Assembly (NCBI RefSeq): GCF_035984545.1
Contig: NZ_JAXCHP010000001.1
Location: 992,001 to 1,056,000 of the forward strand
Reading direction: 5' to 3'
Length of the DNA stretch: 64,000 bases
DNA from: Cryobacterium sp. GrIS_2_6
Lineage (GTDB): Bacteria; Actinomycetota; Actinomycetes; Actinomycetales; Microbacteriaceae
Positions 44,898-57,455 of this stretch are shown piece by piece. The notes beneath the pieces are model-generated. The model saw nothing but the letters and a program-made list of their open reading frames with translations. It was not told the DNA's origin and made no database searches. How positions within the stretch are numbered: position 1 is the first letter of the stretch; each line of letters opens with the position of its first letter. The position numbers and the translations under genes are program-made.

Positions 44898-46534
44898 GCG
44901 TCGTAGAACGTGGGCGTCGAGACCGTCGGCATCGCCCGGGTGCCCGAGACGACGGAAGAGAGCAGGTAGTGGTTCTGCTGGTCGTACAGCGGCAGCACGT
45001 AGAAGCCCTCGAGGACACGGTTCTGGGCCTGCGCGTACAGTGCGGCGCGCTTGGGTGCATCCGCCGTCTGGGAGGCCTCGGTCAGCCAGGCGTCGACCTC
45101 GGGGTCGTTGACCTGGGCGTGGTTGGCGAAGTACCCGCTCGGCGCCGGAACGATGCCGGCCGAGTCGAAGAGGGTGCGGAGCACGTCTGGGCCGACCTTC
45201 GTGTACGGCGCGCTCACCGCGTCGTATTCGTTCGAACCGAGGGCGGTGTACCAGGCCGACAGGTCGAGCGGCGAGAGCAGCACGTCGAAGCCCACGGCCT
45301 TCGCGGTCGCCTGCAGCTGCTCGAACAGGGACTGCTCCGCCGGGATCGACTGGTTGCTGCTCACCGGGAAGACGATGGACAGGCGCACGCCGCCCTTCGT
45401 GCGGTACCCGTCGGAGTCCCGACCGGTCCAGCCGGCCTCGTCGAGGAGAGTGGCGGCGGCCGCAGGGTCGTAGCCGAACAGGTCCGGCCGGGACACCCCG
45501 AGCGGCTCGATGCTCGAGAGCGCCGAGAACGAGCGGGTCGCCGTGCCCTGGAACAGGCTCGAAACCGCGGAGTCGACGTCGGAGGCACGGATGAAGGCCT
45601 CGCGCACGAGCGGGTCGTTGAACGGGGCCCTGCCCGAGTTCAGCTCGATCCGGTTGGATGCGCCAGGCCGGGGCGCGTCGAGGTGGCGGATGGTACTGCT
45701 CTTCCCTGCCTGCACGATGGTGTCCGGCTGGGCGTTGTCGATCACGTCGACGGCGCCGGACTGCAGGGCGGCGTAGCGGGAGGCCGAGTCGGGGATGAAC
45801 CGCCAGACGATGGAGTCGAGGTAGGCGGGCCCGGTGTGGGCGGCGTCGGCCGGCGGGGAGGTGTACGCGTCGTTCCTGACCAGGGTGATCGCGTCCTGCT
45901 TGACCCAGGAGGCGACTGTGAACGGACCCGTCCCGACCGGGGCCGCGCAGTTCTCGTCCTGACTGCGGGCGAGCGCCGTCGGCGACTCCATCGCGAGCCA
46001 CGGCTGGCTGAGCGACTCGAGCAGGGCGCTGTCGGGTTCACTGAGGGCCAGGCGCACGACGGTGGGGGAGACGACGGATGTCGACACCACCTTCCGCACG
46101 GCGAGGTACCCGGTCGACGATCCCGTCTTCGGGTCCTGCACGTGCGCGATGTTCGCCTGCACGGCCGCCGCGTCGAAGGGCGTCCCGTCGGTGAAGGTCA
46201 CGTGCTCGCGGAGGGTGAAGTCCCAGGCGAGGCCGTCGGCGCTCTGCGACCAGCTCGACGCGAGCCAGGGGATGATCGTGCCCGCTCTGTCGCGGGAGAC
46301 GAGCGACTCGAGGAACTGGGTGCCGACGAGGGCCTGCGGATAGTTGCCGCCGACGTGCGGGTCGAGGCACGTCGGTTCGGCGTCGCCGGAGGCGTAGTTG
46401 AGCGTGCCGCCGGAGACGGGAGCTGTGTTCTCCGTGGCCTTTGGGGATGCGGAACACCCGGTCAGGAGCAGGGCGATAGCGGAGACGACGGCGAGCGAAC
46501 GCGGCACGTGGGAGTGGTGAACCAGAGGGGGCAT
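44882..46534 (-). CDS. ABC transporter substrate-binding lipoprotein (peptide type)
   Basis: This 550-residue SBP_bac_5 protein has an N-terminal signal of about 30 residues ending in the lipobox LLTGC, so it is exported and lipid-anchored. GGTLNYASGDAEP and the EHVTFTDGTPFDAAAV segment are hallmarks of peptide/nickel-type binding proteins. It delivers a peptide or similar ligand to the two permeases that follow. The ATG at 46534 heads the four-gene operon; the region upstream is shared, divergently, with the ileS leader. Confidence 0.9.
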   Translation of the reverse strand: MPPLVHHSHVPRSLAVVSAIALLLTGCSASPKATENTAPVSGGTLNYASGDAEPTCLDPHVGGNYPQALVGTQFLESLVSRDRAGTIIPWLASSWSQSADGLAWDFTLREHVTFTDGTPFDAAAVQANIAHVQDPKTGSSTGYLAVRKVVSTSVVSPTVVRLALSEPDSALLESLSQPWLAMESPTALARSQDENCAAPVGTGPFTVASWVKQDAITLVRNDAYTSPPADAAHTGPAYLDSIVWRFIPDSASRYAALQSGAVDVIDNAQPDTIVQAGKSSTIRHLDAPRPGASNRIELNSGRAPFNDPLVREAFIRASDVDSAVSSLFQGTATRSFSALSSIEPLGVSRPDLFGYDPAAAATLLDEAGWTGRDSDGYRTKGGVRLSIVFPVSSNQSIPAEQSLFEQLQATAKAVGFDVLLSPLDLSAWYTALGSNEYDAVSAPYTKVGPDVLRTLFDSAGIVPAPSGYFANHAQVNDPEVDAWLTEASQTADAPKRAALYAQAQNRVLEGFYVLPLYDQQNHYLLSSVVSGTRAMPTVSTPTFYDAWLNR

Positions 46535-46634
46535 GGGAAAGGAATCTCTCTCGGCGTAGCGGGGCCGGGCCGGGTCCCATCGTAAAACATCACGGTCGGG
46601 CCCGAAATTCCCATGAGTATCGCTCCCGACGGGA

Positions 46635-46640
46635 TAGAAT
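46635..46640 (+). promoter_or_regulatory. Candidate -10 hexamer of the ileS leader
   Basis: TAGAAT at 46635-46640 is a good -10 match; no strong -35 is visible 17 bases upstream. A start near 46647 would put the first T-box helix at the 5' end of the RNA, as expected for ultrashort stem I leaders. Confidence 0.45.
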
Positions 46641-46646
46641 TGCACA

Positions 46647-46870
46647 TGCATGACAGTGATCCGGCCATCACCGGTGAGTCTTCGGAAGAACGGGAACCGT
46701 CGCAAGGCGGACCCCTGGTAGAACCGAACGGGTCGGGCCCGTCACAGCCTCTGAACAAGCGGTCGTCACAGCACGAAGACGGCAAGCGAGGTGGTACCGC
46801 GTCGAATCTTCCCGGAGTAGGCGTCCTCGTGGAACAGGGCCTGTCGGCCCCTTTTGTCCAGGAGATGCAC
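46647..46870 (+). promoter_or_regulatory. T-box riboswitch controlling ileS (translational type)
   Basis: The T-box core GGTGGTACCGCG is at 46790-46801; its UGGU would pair with the ACCA end of uncharged tRNA-Ile. A short hairpin CCGG/CCGG (46661-46664, 46671-46674) carries AUC (46667-46669), an Ile codon, in its loop, fitting an ultrashort stem I. Antisequestrator: CGAGG (46787-46791) with CCTCG (46825-46829). Competing sequestrator: CTC (46826-46828) plus TGGAACA pair with TGTCCA plus GAG (46862-46864), around a GGGCC/GGCCC stem, hiding the AGGAG ribosome site (46860-46864). The site is freed only when tRNA-Ile is uncharged. The GGCCC-CTTTT stretch could also act as a weak terminator. The 337 bases between the ABC operon and ileS hold this leader. 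Confidence 0.88.
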
Positions 46871-49800
46871 GTGTACCCCAAAGCCCCGCCCTTCCCCGCA
46901 GCAGACGACCAGGCCCCAGCACACGACCAGGCCGCGCTCGCCGCATCCGCCCCCATCGTGCCCTCGCCGAACTTCCCGGCGATCGAGACCGAGGTGCTCG
47001 CATACTGGGAGGCCGACGGCACCTTCCAGGCGTCGATCGACAACCGGGCGGATGCGCCGGAGTGGGTCTTCTACGACGGCCCGCCCTTCGCGAACGGCGT
47101 GCCGCACTACGGCCACCTGCTCACCGGTTACGCGAAGGACCTGTTCCCGCGCTTCCAGACCATGCGCGGCAATCTCGTGCACCGCCGGTTCGGCTGGGAC
47201 ACCCACGGCCTCCCCGCCGAGCTCGAGGCCGAACGGCAGCTCGGCATCACCGACAAGGCCGACATCGAGAAGCTCGGCATCGCCGCCTTCAACAAGGTCG
47301 CCCGCGACTCCGTGCTCAAGTACACCGACGACTGGCAGCGCTACGTCAACCGCCAGGCCCGCTGGGTCGACTTCGAGAACGACTACAAGACCCTCGACAT
47401 CACCTTCATGGAATCCGTGATCTGGGCGTTCAAGACCCTGCACGACAAGGGCCTCGCCTACGAGGGGTACCGGGTGCTTCCGTACTGCTGGCGCGACCAG
47501 ACGCCGCTCTCCAACCACGAGCTCGGCATGGACGCCGACGTCTACAAGATGCGCCAGGACCAGACCGTCACCGTGACGTTCCCGCTCGTGGGCACGAGGG
47601 CGGAAGCCCTCGGCCTCACCGCGGTGCGCGCCCTCGCGTGGACGACGACCCCCTGGACCCTGCCGACCAACCTCGCCCTCGCCGTCGGGCCGGACATCGT
47701 CTACGCCGTCGTCCCGGCCGGCCCGAACGGCACCCCCGACGCGACCGTGCTCCGCGAGGAGTCAGTCTCCGGCAGCGACAACGCCCGCGTGGACGTGTCC
47801 GTCCTCGGCGCCGAGTACCTGATCGCGATCGACCTCGTCGGCAACTACGCCAAGGACCTCGGCTACGACACGCCGGAGGAGGCCTCCGCGGCCGTTGCCC
47901 GCACGGTCACGGGACGCGAACTCGAGGGTGTCGCATACGACCGTCTGTTCGACTACTACGCCGACGCATCCGTCTGGAACACCCAGAAGGCCTGGACGAT
48001 CCTGCTCGCCGACTACGTCACGACCTCAGACGGCACCGGTATCGTTCACCAGGCGCCCGCGTACGGCGAAGAGGACCAGAAGGCCTGCGAGGCCGCGGGC
48101 ATCCCCGTGATCATCTCCCTCGACGAGGGCGGCAAGTTCCTCGCCGACGTGCCGGAGGTCGCCGGCCTGCTGTGGTCCGACGCGAACAAGCCGCTCACCC
48201 AGATGCTCAAGGCCGAGGGCCGGCTGCTGCGCCAGGCCAGCTACGAGCACTCCTACCCGCACTGCTGGCGCTGCCGCAACCCGCTGATCTACAAGGCGGT
48301 GTCGAGCTGGTTCGTGCGCGTCACGGAGTTCCGCGACCGCATGGTCGAACTCAACCAGGACGTCACCTGGGTGCCGGAGAACGTCAAGGACGGCCAGTTC
48401 GGCAAGTGGATCGGCAACGCCCGCGACTGGTCGATCAGCCGCAACCGGTACTGGGGATCGCCGATCCCGGTCTGGAAGAGCGACGACCCGAACTACCCCC
48501 GCACGGATGTCTACGGCTCGCTCGACGAGCTCGAGGCCGACTTCGGGGTGCGCCCGACCGACCTGCACCGCCCGTACATCGACGAGCTCACGCGGCCGAA
48601 CCCGGACGACCCCACCGGGGCGTCCACGATGCGCCGGATCACCGACGTGCTCGACGTCTGGTTCGACTCCGGGTCGATGCCGTTCGCGGCCGTGCACTAC
48701 CCCTTCGAGAACCGGGACTGGTTCGATACCCACAACCCCGCCGACTTCATCGTCGAGTACATCGGCCAGACCCGCGGCTGGTTCTACCTGCTGCACGTGC
48801 TCTCGACCGCGCTCTTCGACCGGCCGGCGTTCACCAACGTCGTGAGCCACGGCATCGTGCTCGGCAACGACGGCCAGAAGATGTCGAAGTCGCTGCGCAA
48901 CTACCCCGACGTCTTCGAGGTCTTCGACCGCGATGGAAGCGACGCGATGCGCTGGTTCCTGATGAGCTCCTCCGTGCTGCGCGGCGGCAACCTCATCGTC
49001 ACGGAGGAGGGCATCCGGGAGGCCACCCGCCAGGTGATGCTGCCGCTCTGGAGCACCTGGTACTTCTTCTCGCTCTACGCCAACGCCTCGGGTGAGCACG
49101 GCTACGACGCCGTCTGGCGCACCGACTCGACCGACGTGCTCGACCGGTACCTGCTCGCGAAGACCCGCGACCTCATCGTCGACGTCACGAGCGACCTCGA
49201 GGCGCTCGACTCGACCCAGGCGACCGCCCGGCTCCGCGACTTCGCCGACGTGCTGACCAACTGGTACGTGCGGCGCTCCCGGGACCGCTTCTGGACCGGA
49301 GCCGTCGCAGGCGGCACGGCTACGGAGGCCTTCGACACGCTGTACACCGTGCTCGAGACCGTCTGCCGGATCGCCGCCCCGCTTCTGCCGCTCGTCACCG
49401 AGCGGATCTGGCAAGGATTGACAGCTGGCCGCAGCGTGCACCTGACGGACTGGCCGGACGCCGGCCTCTTCCCATCGGACCACGGGCTCGTCACCGCGAT
49501 GGACCAGATCCGCACGATCAGCTCCACCGTGCTCTCGCTGCGCAAGCAGGCGGGCCTGCGCGTGCGGCTGCCGCTCGCGCAGCTCACCGTCGTCACGACC
49601 GGAACGGCGGCACTCGCCCCCTTCGAGGCGATCCTGCGCGACGAGCTCAACGTGAAGAGCGTGAACCTCGTCGAGCTCGCCGGGGACAGCGCAGCGAACT
49701 ACGGCATCACCTCCCGGCTCACCGTCAACGCCCGCGCGGCCGGGCCCCGGCTCGGCAAGCAGGTGCAGGCCGCGATCAAGGCCGCGCGCAGCGGCGACTG

Positions 49801-50374
49801 GAGCGAGACCGACGGGATCGTGACCGCGGGCGGCATCGCGCTCGAGGCCGGCGAGTACGAACTCGTGCTGCAGGCGGGCACCGGGGCGGGCAACACCGGC
49901 GCGGACAACACCGACGCGGCATCCGCGGGAGTCGCGCAGACCGGACCCGCCCTCGCCCTGCTCCAGGGCGGCGGCTTCGTGCTGCTCGACACCGTGACCA
50001 CGACGGAGCTCGAGGCGGAGGGTTTCGCCCGCGACCTGATCCGCGCCGTGCAGGACACCCGCAAGTCGGCAGGATTCTTCGTTGCGGACCGGATCCGCCT
50101 CGACCTCGTCTTCTTCGACCAGGCCGACCTCGACACCCTGCGCCTCGCGCCGGGCGTCGACGTGGCCGCCGAAACGCTCACCGTGCGCTTCGCCGCGCAC
50201 GCCCCGACCGAGGTCGACCCGGCCATCCTCGCGGGCGCCGTGCCGTCCGAGTGGCTCGAACAGCTCGCGGGAGCCCCCGTCGAGCACTACGTGCGCTTCG
50301 AGGCCGGCCACTACGCCAACCGCGGGCCGGTGCTCGTCGCCGTCGCCCGAGAGAACGGAATCGTGAATGTCTGA
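46871..50374 (+). CDS. ileS: Isoleucyl-tRNA synthetase
   Basis: This class Ia synthetase of about 1167 residues has HYGH (HIGH equivalent) at about 79-82, a CP1 editing domain, KMSKS near 670 ([13 protein letters not shown]), and a long C-terminal region as in the eukaryote-like branch. HCWRCRNPL is a zinc-type Cys pair. The GTG at 46871 has AGGAG six bases upstream; the ATG at 46865 lies directly against that site and is less likely. An open frame extending back to 46613 only reads through the T-box leader and is rejected. The gene overlaps folC by 8 bases. Confidence 0.95.
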   Translation: MYPKAPPFPAADDQAPAHDQAALAASAPIVPSPNFPAIETEVLAYWEADGTFQASIDNRADAPEWVFYDGPPFANGVPHYGHLLTGYAKDLFPRFQTMRGNLVHRRFGWDTHGLPAELEAERQLGITDKADIEKLGIAAFNKVARDSVLKYTDDWQRYVNRQARWVDFENDYKTLDITFMESVIWAFKTLHDKGLAYEGYRVLPYCWRDQTPLSNHELGMDADVYKMRQDQTVTVTFPLVGTRAEALGLTAVRALAWTTTPWTLPTNLALAVGPDIVYAVVPAGPNGTPDATVLREESVSGSDNARVDVSVLGAEYLIAIDLVGNYAKDLGYDTPEEASAAVARTVTGRELEGVAYDRLFDYYADASVWNTQKAWTILLADYVTTSDGTGIVHQAPAYGEEDQKACEAAGIPVIISLDEGGKFLADVPEVAGLLWSDANKPLTQMLKAEGRLLRQASYEHSYPHCWRCRNPLIYKAVSSWFVRVTEFRDRMVELNQDVTWVPENVKDGQFGKWIGNARDWSISRNRYWGSPIPVWKSDDPNYPRTDVYGSLDELEADFGVRPTDLHRPYIDELTRPNPDDPTGASTMRRITDVLDVWFDSGSMPFAAVHYPFENRDWFDTHNPADFIVEYIGQTRGWFYLLHVLSTALFDRPAFTNVVSHGIVLGNDGQKMSKSLRNYPDVFEVFDRDGSDAMRWFLMSSSVLRGGNLIVTEEGIREATRQVMLPLWSTWYFFSLYANASGEHGYDAVWRTDSTDVLDRYLLAKTRDLIVDVTSDLEALDSTQATARLRDFADVLTNWYVRRSRDRFWTGAVAGGTATEAFDTLYTVLETVCRIAAPLLPLVTERIWQGLTAGRSVHLTDWPDAGLFPSDHGLVTAMDQIRTISSTVLSLRKQAGLRVRLPLAQLTVVTTGTAALAPFEAILRDELNVKSVNLVELAGDSAANYGITSRLTVNARAAGPRLGKQVQAAIKAARSGDWSETDGIVTAGGIALEAGEYELVLQAGTGAGNTGADNTDAASAGVAQTGPALALLQGGGFVLLDTVTTTELEAEGFARDLIRAVQDTRKSAGFFVADRIRLDLVFFDQADLDTLRLAPGVDVAAETLTVRFAAHAPTEVDPAILAGAVPSEWLEQLAGAPVEHYVRFEAGHYANRGPVLVAVARENGIVNV

Positions 50375-51752
50375 TTCGATGGACCAGAAGCTGCCGGAAG
50401 ACGATGAGTACCGCGACGCGGGCGAGGCCGTCTTCGCGGCACTGCTCGACCGGGTCGGCGAAGCCGCTCCACGACCGCGCCTCGCCCCGACCCGGCGCGT
50501 CGTCGAACTGCTCGGCGACCCGCAGGCCACCTACCCGGTGATCCACATCACCGGCACCAACGGGAAGACCAGCACGAGCCGGATCACCGAGAGCATCCTG
50601 CGCGCGTACGGACTGCGCACCGGCATGATGACGAGCCCGCACCTGGTCCGCCTCAACGAACGGATCGTGATCGACGGCGAACCGATCAGTGACCGCGCCC
50701 TCGCCGCGAACTGGGAGGACATCCAGCCGTACCTTGCGATGGTGGACACCGAGCTCGGTGCCAAGAACGAGGAACCGCTCACCTTCTTCGAAGCCCTCAC
50801 CGTGCTCGCCTTCGCCTGCTTCGCCGACGCTCCCGTCGATGTCGCCGTGATCGAGGTCGGCATGGGCGGCGAATGGGACTCCACGAACGTGGCCGACGGC
50901 CTCGTCGCCGTCGTCACCCCTGTCGCTCTCGACCACACCAAGCGGCTCGGAAGCACCGTCGCGGAGATCGCCCGCACCAAGGCCGGAATCATCAAGCCTG
51001 CGGCATCCGTCATCAGCGCCCGGCAGGCCGAGACCGTGCAGGCCGAACTGGAACGCGCCGTCGAACTGACCGAATCGACTCTCGCGAGCGAGGGGGAGGA
51101 GTTCGCCCTGCTCGACAGCCAGGTCGGCGTCGGCGGGCAGCTCATCACGGTGCGCGGCCTCGCCGCGACATACTCCGACCTGTTCCTGCCGATGTACGGC
51201 ACCCACCAGGCCCACAACGCTGCCGTCGCGATCGCCGCCGTCGAGTCCTTCCTCGGCGCGGGCACCCGCCCCCTCGACCAGGACATCCTCACGGAGGGGC
51301 TCGCGACCGCGACCTCACCCGGGCGGCTGCAGCTGATCGGCATCGAACCGACCGTGCTCGTGGATGCCGCGCACAACCCGCACGGGGCCGGCGCCCTCGC
51401 CGAGGCACTCGGCACCTACTTCCACTTCGATGAGGTCGTCGCCGTGATCGGGATCCTCGCAGACAAGGACGCTGCCGGAATCGTCGCGGAGCTCGCTCCC
51501 GTCGTGACCCGGTTCCACGTCACCCAGTCCCAGTCCGACCGGGCGATCCCCGTCGACGACCTCGCCGACATCGTCGCGGCCGGAACGGACGAGGATGCTG
51601 TCAGCCGCTTCGACGACATCGCAGACGCCCTCGACGCCGCGAGGACCTGGGCAGCAGACGCCCCACGCCGCGGCGTGATCGTCACGGGCTCGATCACCCT
51701 GGTCGGCGAGGCCCTGTCCCTCGCCGCAGCCAGGGAGTGGCTCAAGAAGTGA
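50367..51752 (+). CDS. folC: Folylpolyglutamate synthase/dihydrofolate synthase
   Basis: This 461-residue Mur-ligase-family protein has the P-loop GTNGKTS at 63-69, the GGEWDSTN and ALDHTKRLG motifs, and the C-terminal domain with [10 protein letters not shown]. It adds glutamate to dihydropteroate and to folates. The ATG at 50367 overlaps the ileS end by 8 bases; a second in-frame ATG four codons on is an alternative. It is followed, with a GTGA overlap, by a DUF4233 membrane protein gene, the usual actinobacterial arrangement. Confidence 0.95.
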   Translation: MSDSMDQKLPEDDEYRDAGEAVFAALLDRVGEAAPRPRLAPTRRVVELLGDPQATYPVIHITGTNGKTSTSRITESILRAYGLRTGMMTSPHLVRLNERIVIDGEPISDRALAANWEDIQPYLAMVDTELGAKNEEPLTFFEALTVLAFACFADAPVDVAVIEVGMGGEWDSTNVADGLVAVVTPVALDHTKRLGSTVAEIARTKAGIIKPAASVISARQAETVQAELERAVELTESTLASEGEEFALLDSQVGVGGQLITVRGLAATYSDLFLPMYGTHQAHNAAVAIAAVESFLGAGTRPLDQDILTEGLATATSPGRLQLIGIEPTVLVDAAHNPHGAGALAEALGTYFHFDEVVAVIGILADKDAAGIVAELAPVVTRFHVTQSQSDRAIPVDDLADIVAAGTDEDAVSRFDDIADALDAARTWAADAPRRGVIVTGSITLVGEALSLAAAREWLKK

Positions 51753-52108
51753 CCGGCGCCCCGCGCCCACGGCGGAACCGGTCTGTGCGCGAGTCGCTCG
51801 CGTCGATCGTGCTCGGCTTCGAGACGATCATCGTGTTCCTCGCCGCGCTGCTGCTCTTCGGGCTCGGGTCGCTGCCGGCCTGGCTCGCCCTCGGCGGGGG
51901 AGCGCTGCTCTGCCTCGTCATGGTCGCGACGATCGGCCTGCTCCGCTACAACTGGTCATACGCGATCGGCTGGATCGTCCAGGCCGTCATCGTCCTGACC
52001 GGGTTCGTCAACCCGGCCATGTTCATCGTCGGCGCACTGTTCACCGGCATGTGGGCATACTGCATGGTCACCGGCTCGAGACTAGACAATAACAAGGAGA
52101 ACTCATGA
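51749..52108 (+). CDS. DUF4233 domain-containing membrane protein
   Basis: This 119-residue protein has a short basic N-terminus (RPRRNRSVRESLAS) and three or four hydrophobic segments (about 18-40, 45-63, 70-88, 92-110). Function is unknown; the family almost always sits between folC and ndk in actinobacteria. GTG 51749 overlaps the folC stop (GTGA); GTG 51737 is possible but sits on the ribosome site. Its stop overlaps the ndk ATG. Confidence 0.88.
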   Translation: MTGAPRPRRNRSVRESLASIVLGFETIIVFLAALLLFGLGSLPAWLALGGGALLCLVMVATIGLLRYNWSYAIGWIVQAVIVLTGFVNPAMFIVGALFTGMWAYCMVTGSRLDNNKENS

Positions 52109-52527
52109 GTACCCCGGTCCAAGAAACCCTCGTCCTGGTGAAGCCTGACGGCGTCGCCCGCAACCTCTCCGGAGAGATCCTGCGACGCATCGAGCAGAAG
52201 GGATACTCCCTCGTCGACATCAAGCTCGTGCAGGCCGATCGTTCGCTTCTCGCCGAGCACTACGCGGAGCATGCGGGCAAGCCCTTCTTCGAGCCCCTGG
52301 TCGAGTTCATGGAGAGCGGGCCGATCCTCGCGATCCGCATCGCCGGCGAACGCGTCATCGAGGGCTTCCGTTCCCTCGCAGGCACGACCGATCCCACGAC
52401 CGCAGCACCCGGCACGATCCGCGGCGACCTCGGCCGCGACTGGGGTTCCAAGGTTCAGCAGAACCTCGTGCACGGTTCAGACTCGCCCGAGTCCGCGTCC
52501 CGCGAACTGGCGCTCTGGTTCGACTAG
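52105..52527 (+). CDS. ndk: Nucleoside diphosphate kinase
   Basis: This 140-residue enzyme balances nucleoside triphosphate pools. It has the N-terminal LVLVKPDGV segment and the phospho-His123 in NLVHGSDS. The ATG at 52105 overlaps the preceding stop (ATGA), with AAGGAG upstream. It is the last gene of the ileS-folC-DUF4233-ndk unit, ending in a long hairpin. Confidence 0.96.
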   Translation: MSTPVQETLVLVKPDGVARNLSGEILRRIEQKGYSLVDIKLVQADRSLLAEHYAEHAGKPFFEPLVEFMESGPILAIRIAGERVIEGFRSLAGTTDPTTAAPGTIRGDLGRDWGSKVQQNLVHGSDSPESASRELALWFD

Positions 52528-52544
52528 AACCGCAGCCCCGTCGC

Positions 52545-52597
52545 GCCGAGTGTCGCCGTCCCCGCCGAAACCAGGCGGCGGAACGGCGACACTCGGC
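52545..52597. terminator. Long perfect inverted repeat between ndk and the VKOR gene
   Basis: Left arm 52545-52559 (GCCGAGTGTCGCCGT) and right arm 52583-52597 are exact reverse complements (15 bp). Inside is a second 6-bp pairing (CCGCCG with CGGCGG). It lies 18 bases after ndk, between convergent genes, and can end transcription both ways, though no U-run is present. It is longer than a plain terminator. Confidence 0.6.
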
Positions 52598-52660
52598 CGT
52601 TAAGGCGACGGTCGGCATCCGCCCGGCTGGAGGCGGTACAGCGCTAGAGGTGGTGCAGCG

Positions 52661-53260
52661 CTAGAGGCGGTGCAGGAAGTCCATCTTGAGCTGGGCGACC
52701 GTTGCAGCCACGAGGTAGCAGCCGATCGTGATGACGACGATCCACGAGGAGGCGCCGGCGGCGAAGCGCCGCACCCCGGCCGGAACGGGGAGGGTGCCCG
52801 TCCTGAGGTTGTAGAGGGTCACGGCCAGGAACATCGGGATCGTGACGACCCAGGTCACCATGCACCACGGGCAGAGCACGTCGAGCACGAAGAAGCTCTG
52901 GCCCATCAGCCAGATCACGAAGACGAGCGCGAGCGCCACGCCGGCGTTCAGTCCGATCCAGAACCAGCGGGCGAACCGGGCGCCAGCGAGGATCCCGGCG
53001 CCGATGGTGATGACGACCGTCCAGGCGATGAGTCCGATCAACGGATTCGGGAAACCGAACAGCGCACCCTGCCAGGAACCGAGGTTGGTGCTGCAGCCGA
53101 CGAGCACGCTGAAGTTGCAGGAGAGCTGCGCCTGCGGATCCTCGAGGATGGCGATCTTGTCCAGGGTCAGCGCGAAGGCCGCCGCGAGGGCGATCGCACC
53201 TCCGACGATCATGAAGATGGCGAGCCCGGTGGGGCGCCTGGATTCCTCGGTCTGTTGCAC
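52661..53260 (-). CDS. Vitamin K epoxide reductase (VKOR) family protein
   Basis: This 199-residue membrane protein has five hydrophobic segments. The CPWC active site lies near residue 132 (LDVLCPWCMV), with an earlier loop Cys pair at about 48 and 56 (LSCNFSVLVGCSTN). In actinobacteria VKOR reoxidises DsbA-like proteins outside the membrane, passing electrons to menaquinone. GTG 53260 is the annotated start; its ribosome site (TGAGG) is unusually close, so a later start is possible. No extracellular DsbA gene is adjacent. Confidence 0.9.
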   Translation of the reverse strand: MQQTEESRRPTGLAIFMIVGGAIALAAAFALTLDKIAILEDPQAQLSCNFSVLVGCSTNLGSWQGALFGFPNPLIGLIAWTVVITIGAGILAGARFARWFWIGLNAGVALALVFVIWLMGQSFFVLDVLCPWCMVTWVVTIPMFLAVTLYNLRTGTLPVPAGVRRFAAGASSWIVVITIGCYLVAATVAQLKMDFLHRL

Positions 53261-53305
53261 CTCAGGATTATGTCATGCGCCTCGCACTCGATCCTGAACA
53301 ATACA

Positions 53306-53314
53306 TGCGATAAT
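53306..53314 (+). promoter_or_regulatory. Candidate extended -10 promoter of rne
   Basis: TGCGATAAT (53306-53314) is an extended -10 element with no clear -35, facing the RNase E gene. A leader of about 220 bases would follow; long leaders are used for autoregulation of RNase E in other bacteria. The rest of the 280-base gap has no recognisable gene. Confidence 0.4.
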
Positions 53315-53539
53315 CAACACGGATGCTTGGGCCGCGCTCAAGCACAGCCAGAGAAGGCTTAATGGGCCGTAACAGCCCAGATTCATTGGTCCCACGACCA
53401 AGGGTATTAGCAGCCAGAGCCAAGAGCCGGTTGCGAACGAAGAGGATTCCCGAGGTGAACGCGCAAGCGTTTTTCTCGCACGAGAGAGTAGCCGGATGGG
53501 TGGCGCGGTCGCCCAAAACGGTCAAGGAGCGCACCAGTA

Positions 53540-56227
<2,688 letters not shown>

Positions 56228-56257
56228 TTCAGCACGAGCCCAGGGAGATCGGGGCCG

Positions 56258-56291
56258 AACGGCGGTCGACTTCGGTCGGCCGCCGTTTTCC
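56258..56291 (+). terminator. Rho-independent terminator of rne
   Basis: A 13-bp stem (56258-56270 with 56275-56287, one G-U) with a TTCG tetraloop is followed by TTTTC. It is one of the clearest terminators in the window. Confidence 0.85.
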
Positions 56292-56334
56292 GTACCCGCG
56301 ACACGCCGCGACGCGCCGCCGGACCTCGGTGGGT

Positions 56335-56607
56335 TCAGCGTCCAGAGCGTTCGCGTCCGGAGACGCGGAGCCCGCTCGCGCGCAAGCGCAGCACGAGTTC
56401 CCTGTTGCCCACCGGAAGCGCCCCGGCCGCCACGAGGGCCTCGTAGCGGTGCGCGGGCACGTCATAGTGGTCCAGGTCGAAACCCCGCCGGGGAATGCCG
56501 TTCGCCGCGGCGAAACCGTGCAATTCTTCGAGCGACACGTCGCTGACGAGGTGCGACCAGACCGTATCGTGCGCGGGCCATGTAGGCTGATCTATCAACA
56601 CGGTCAT
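56335..56607 (-). CDS. DUF4031 domain-containing protein
   Basis: This 90-residue protein matches the short DUF4031 family: N-terminal VLIDQPTWPAHDTVWSHLVSD and central LDHYDVPAHRY. The conserved Trp, His and Asp residues suggest a small ligand- or metal-binding protein, but no function is known. The start is ATG at 56607 on the minus strand, convergent with rne and divergent from rplU. Confidence 0.87.
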   Translation of the reverse strand: MTVLIDQPTWPAHDTVWSHLVSDVSLEELHGFAAANGIPRRGFDLDHYDVPAHRYEALVAAGALPVGNRELVLRLRASGLRVSGRERSGR

Positions 56608-56678
56608 CCCAAGATTGTATGTTCCCCGCAGCGTTGTGCCGGGGGAGCAGGCGATCCCCGGTCGATCCCAGCCCCAGT

Positions 56679-56707
56679 TTGACCGGGGCAGGTTGATCAG
56701 CTAAACT
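56679..56707 (+). promoter_or_regulatory. rplU promoter
   Basis: TTGACC (56679-56684) and TAAACT (56702-56707) are separated by exactly 17 bases, a near-consensus housekeeping promoter. Transcription would begin near 56714, giving a 136-base leader before rplU. Confidence 0.75.
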
Positions 56708-56715
56708 CGACTGTT

Positions 56716-56748
56716 GGTGTGCGTTGGGCCTGAGCCCGCGCTGACACC
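56716..56748 (+). ncRNA. Structured 5' leader hairpin before rplU (possible L21 leader)
   Basis: Directly after the predicted transcription start, GGTGT (56716-56720) pairs with ACACC (56744-56748). GCG/CGC and GGGC/GCCC pairing inside encloses a CTGA loop, followed by AAGGTTTTC. Its position suggests autogenous control by L21 or attenuation. I do not know a matching described element. Confidence 0.4.
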
Positions 56749-56849
56749 TAAGGTTTTCTGACAGAGGCGGGCCGACTTGGGCCGTTTACGCAGTAACTTT
56801 CCATCATAGGAATCGGGGCCTCACGGCTCCCCAGAGATAGGTACGTAAC

Positions 56850-57158
56850 GTGGTTTACGCAGTTGTGCGCGCCGGTGGGCGGCAGGAGAAGGTAGAGGTC
56901 GGGACCATCGTAACGATGGACCGAATCAAGGCTGACAAGGACGGCAACGTCGAGCTGGCCGCAGTGCTCCTCGTCGATGGCGACAAGATCACCTCTGACT
57001 CGAAGTCTTTGGCCAAAGTCACCGTGACCGCCGAGGTCCTCAACGACCTCCGCGGCCCGAAGATCGTCATCCAGAAGTTCAAGAACAAGACCGGTTACAA
57101 GAAGCGTCAGGGGCACCGTCAGGAGCTCACTCGCGTTCAGGTCACCGGCATCGCCTAG
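56850..57158 (+). CDS. rplU: 50S ribosomal protein L21
   Basis: This 102-residue protein is normal length for L21. It opens [17 protein letters not shown] and ends with the conserved [18 protein letters not shown] tail. It binds 23S rRNA. GTG 56850 fits the family N-terminus. rpmA follows 18 bases later. Expression is driven by the promoter at 56679. Confidence 0.97.
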   Translation: MVYAVVRAGGRQEKVEVGTIVTMDRIKADKDGNVELAAVLLVDGDKITSDSKSLAKVTVTAEVLNDLRGPKIVIQKFKNKTGYKKRQGHRQELTRVQVTGIA

Positions 57159-57176
57159 GCCCGAGGAGCAGAACAA

Positions 57177-57434
57177 ATGGCACACAAAAAAGGTGCGAGT
57201 TCCACTCGCAACGGTCGCGACTCCAACGCCCAGCGCCTCGGCGTGAAGCGCTTCGGTGGTCAGGTTGTCGGAGCGGGCGAGATCATCGTCCGCCAGCGCG
57301 GCACCCACTTCCACCCCGGCGTGAACGTCGGCCGCGGTGGCGACGACACGCTGTTCGCCCTCGAGGCCGGCTCGGTCGAGTTCGGCGCGAAGGGTGGCCG
57401 CAAGGTCGTCAACATCGTGGTGGCTGCCGCGTAG
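57177..57434 (+). CDS. rpmA: 50S ribosomal protein L27
   Basis: This 85-residue protein has the canonical [22 protein letters not shown]-terminus, whose tail reaches the peptidyl-transferase centre. There is no cleavable Firmicute-type N-terminal extension. It is co-transcribed with rplU and ends at a strong terminator. Confidence 0.97.
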   Translation: MAHKKGASSTRNGRDSNAQRLGVKRFGGQVVGAGEIIVRQRGTHFHPGVNVGRGGDDTLFALEAGSVEFGAKGGRKVVNIVVAAA

Positions 57435-57455
57435 GCATCCACAATCTGTAAGCGT

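Noticed and set aside
46613..46870. N-terminal extension of ileS to an ATG at 46613
   Set aside because: The stretch is the T-box leader; family N-termini and the AGGAG site place the start at 46871 (or 46865).
48026..50530. An 834-codon minus-strand frame across ileS
   Set aside because: Antisense shadow; composition is Val/Glu/Arg/Gly-rich and it runs across the ileS-folC joint.
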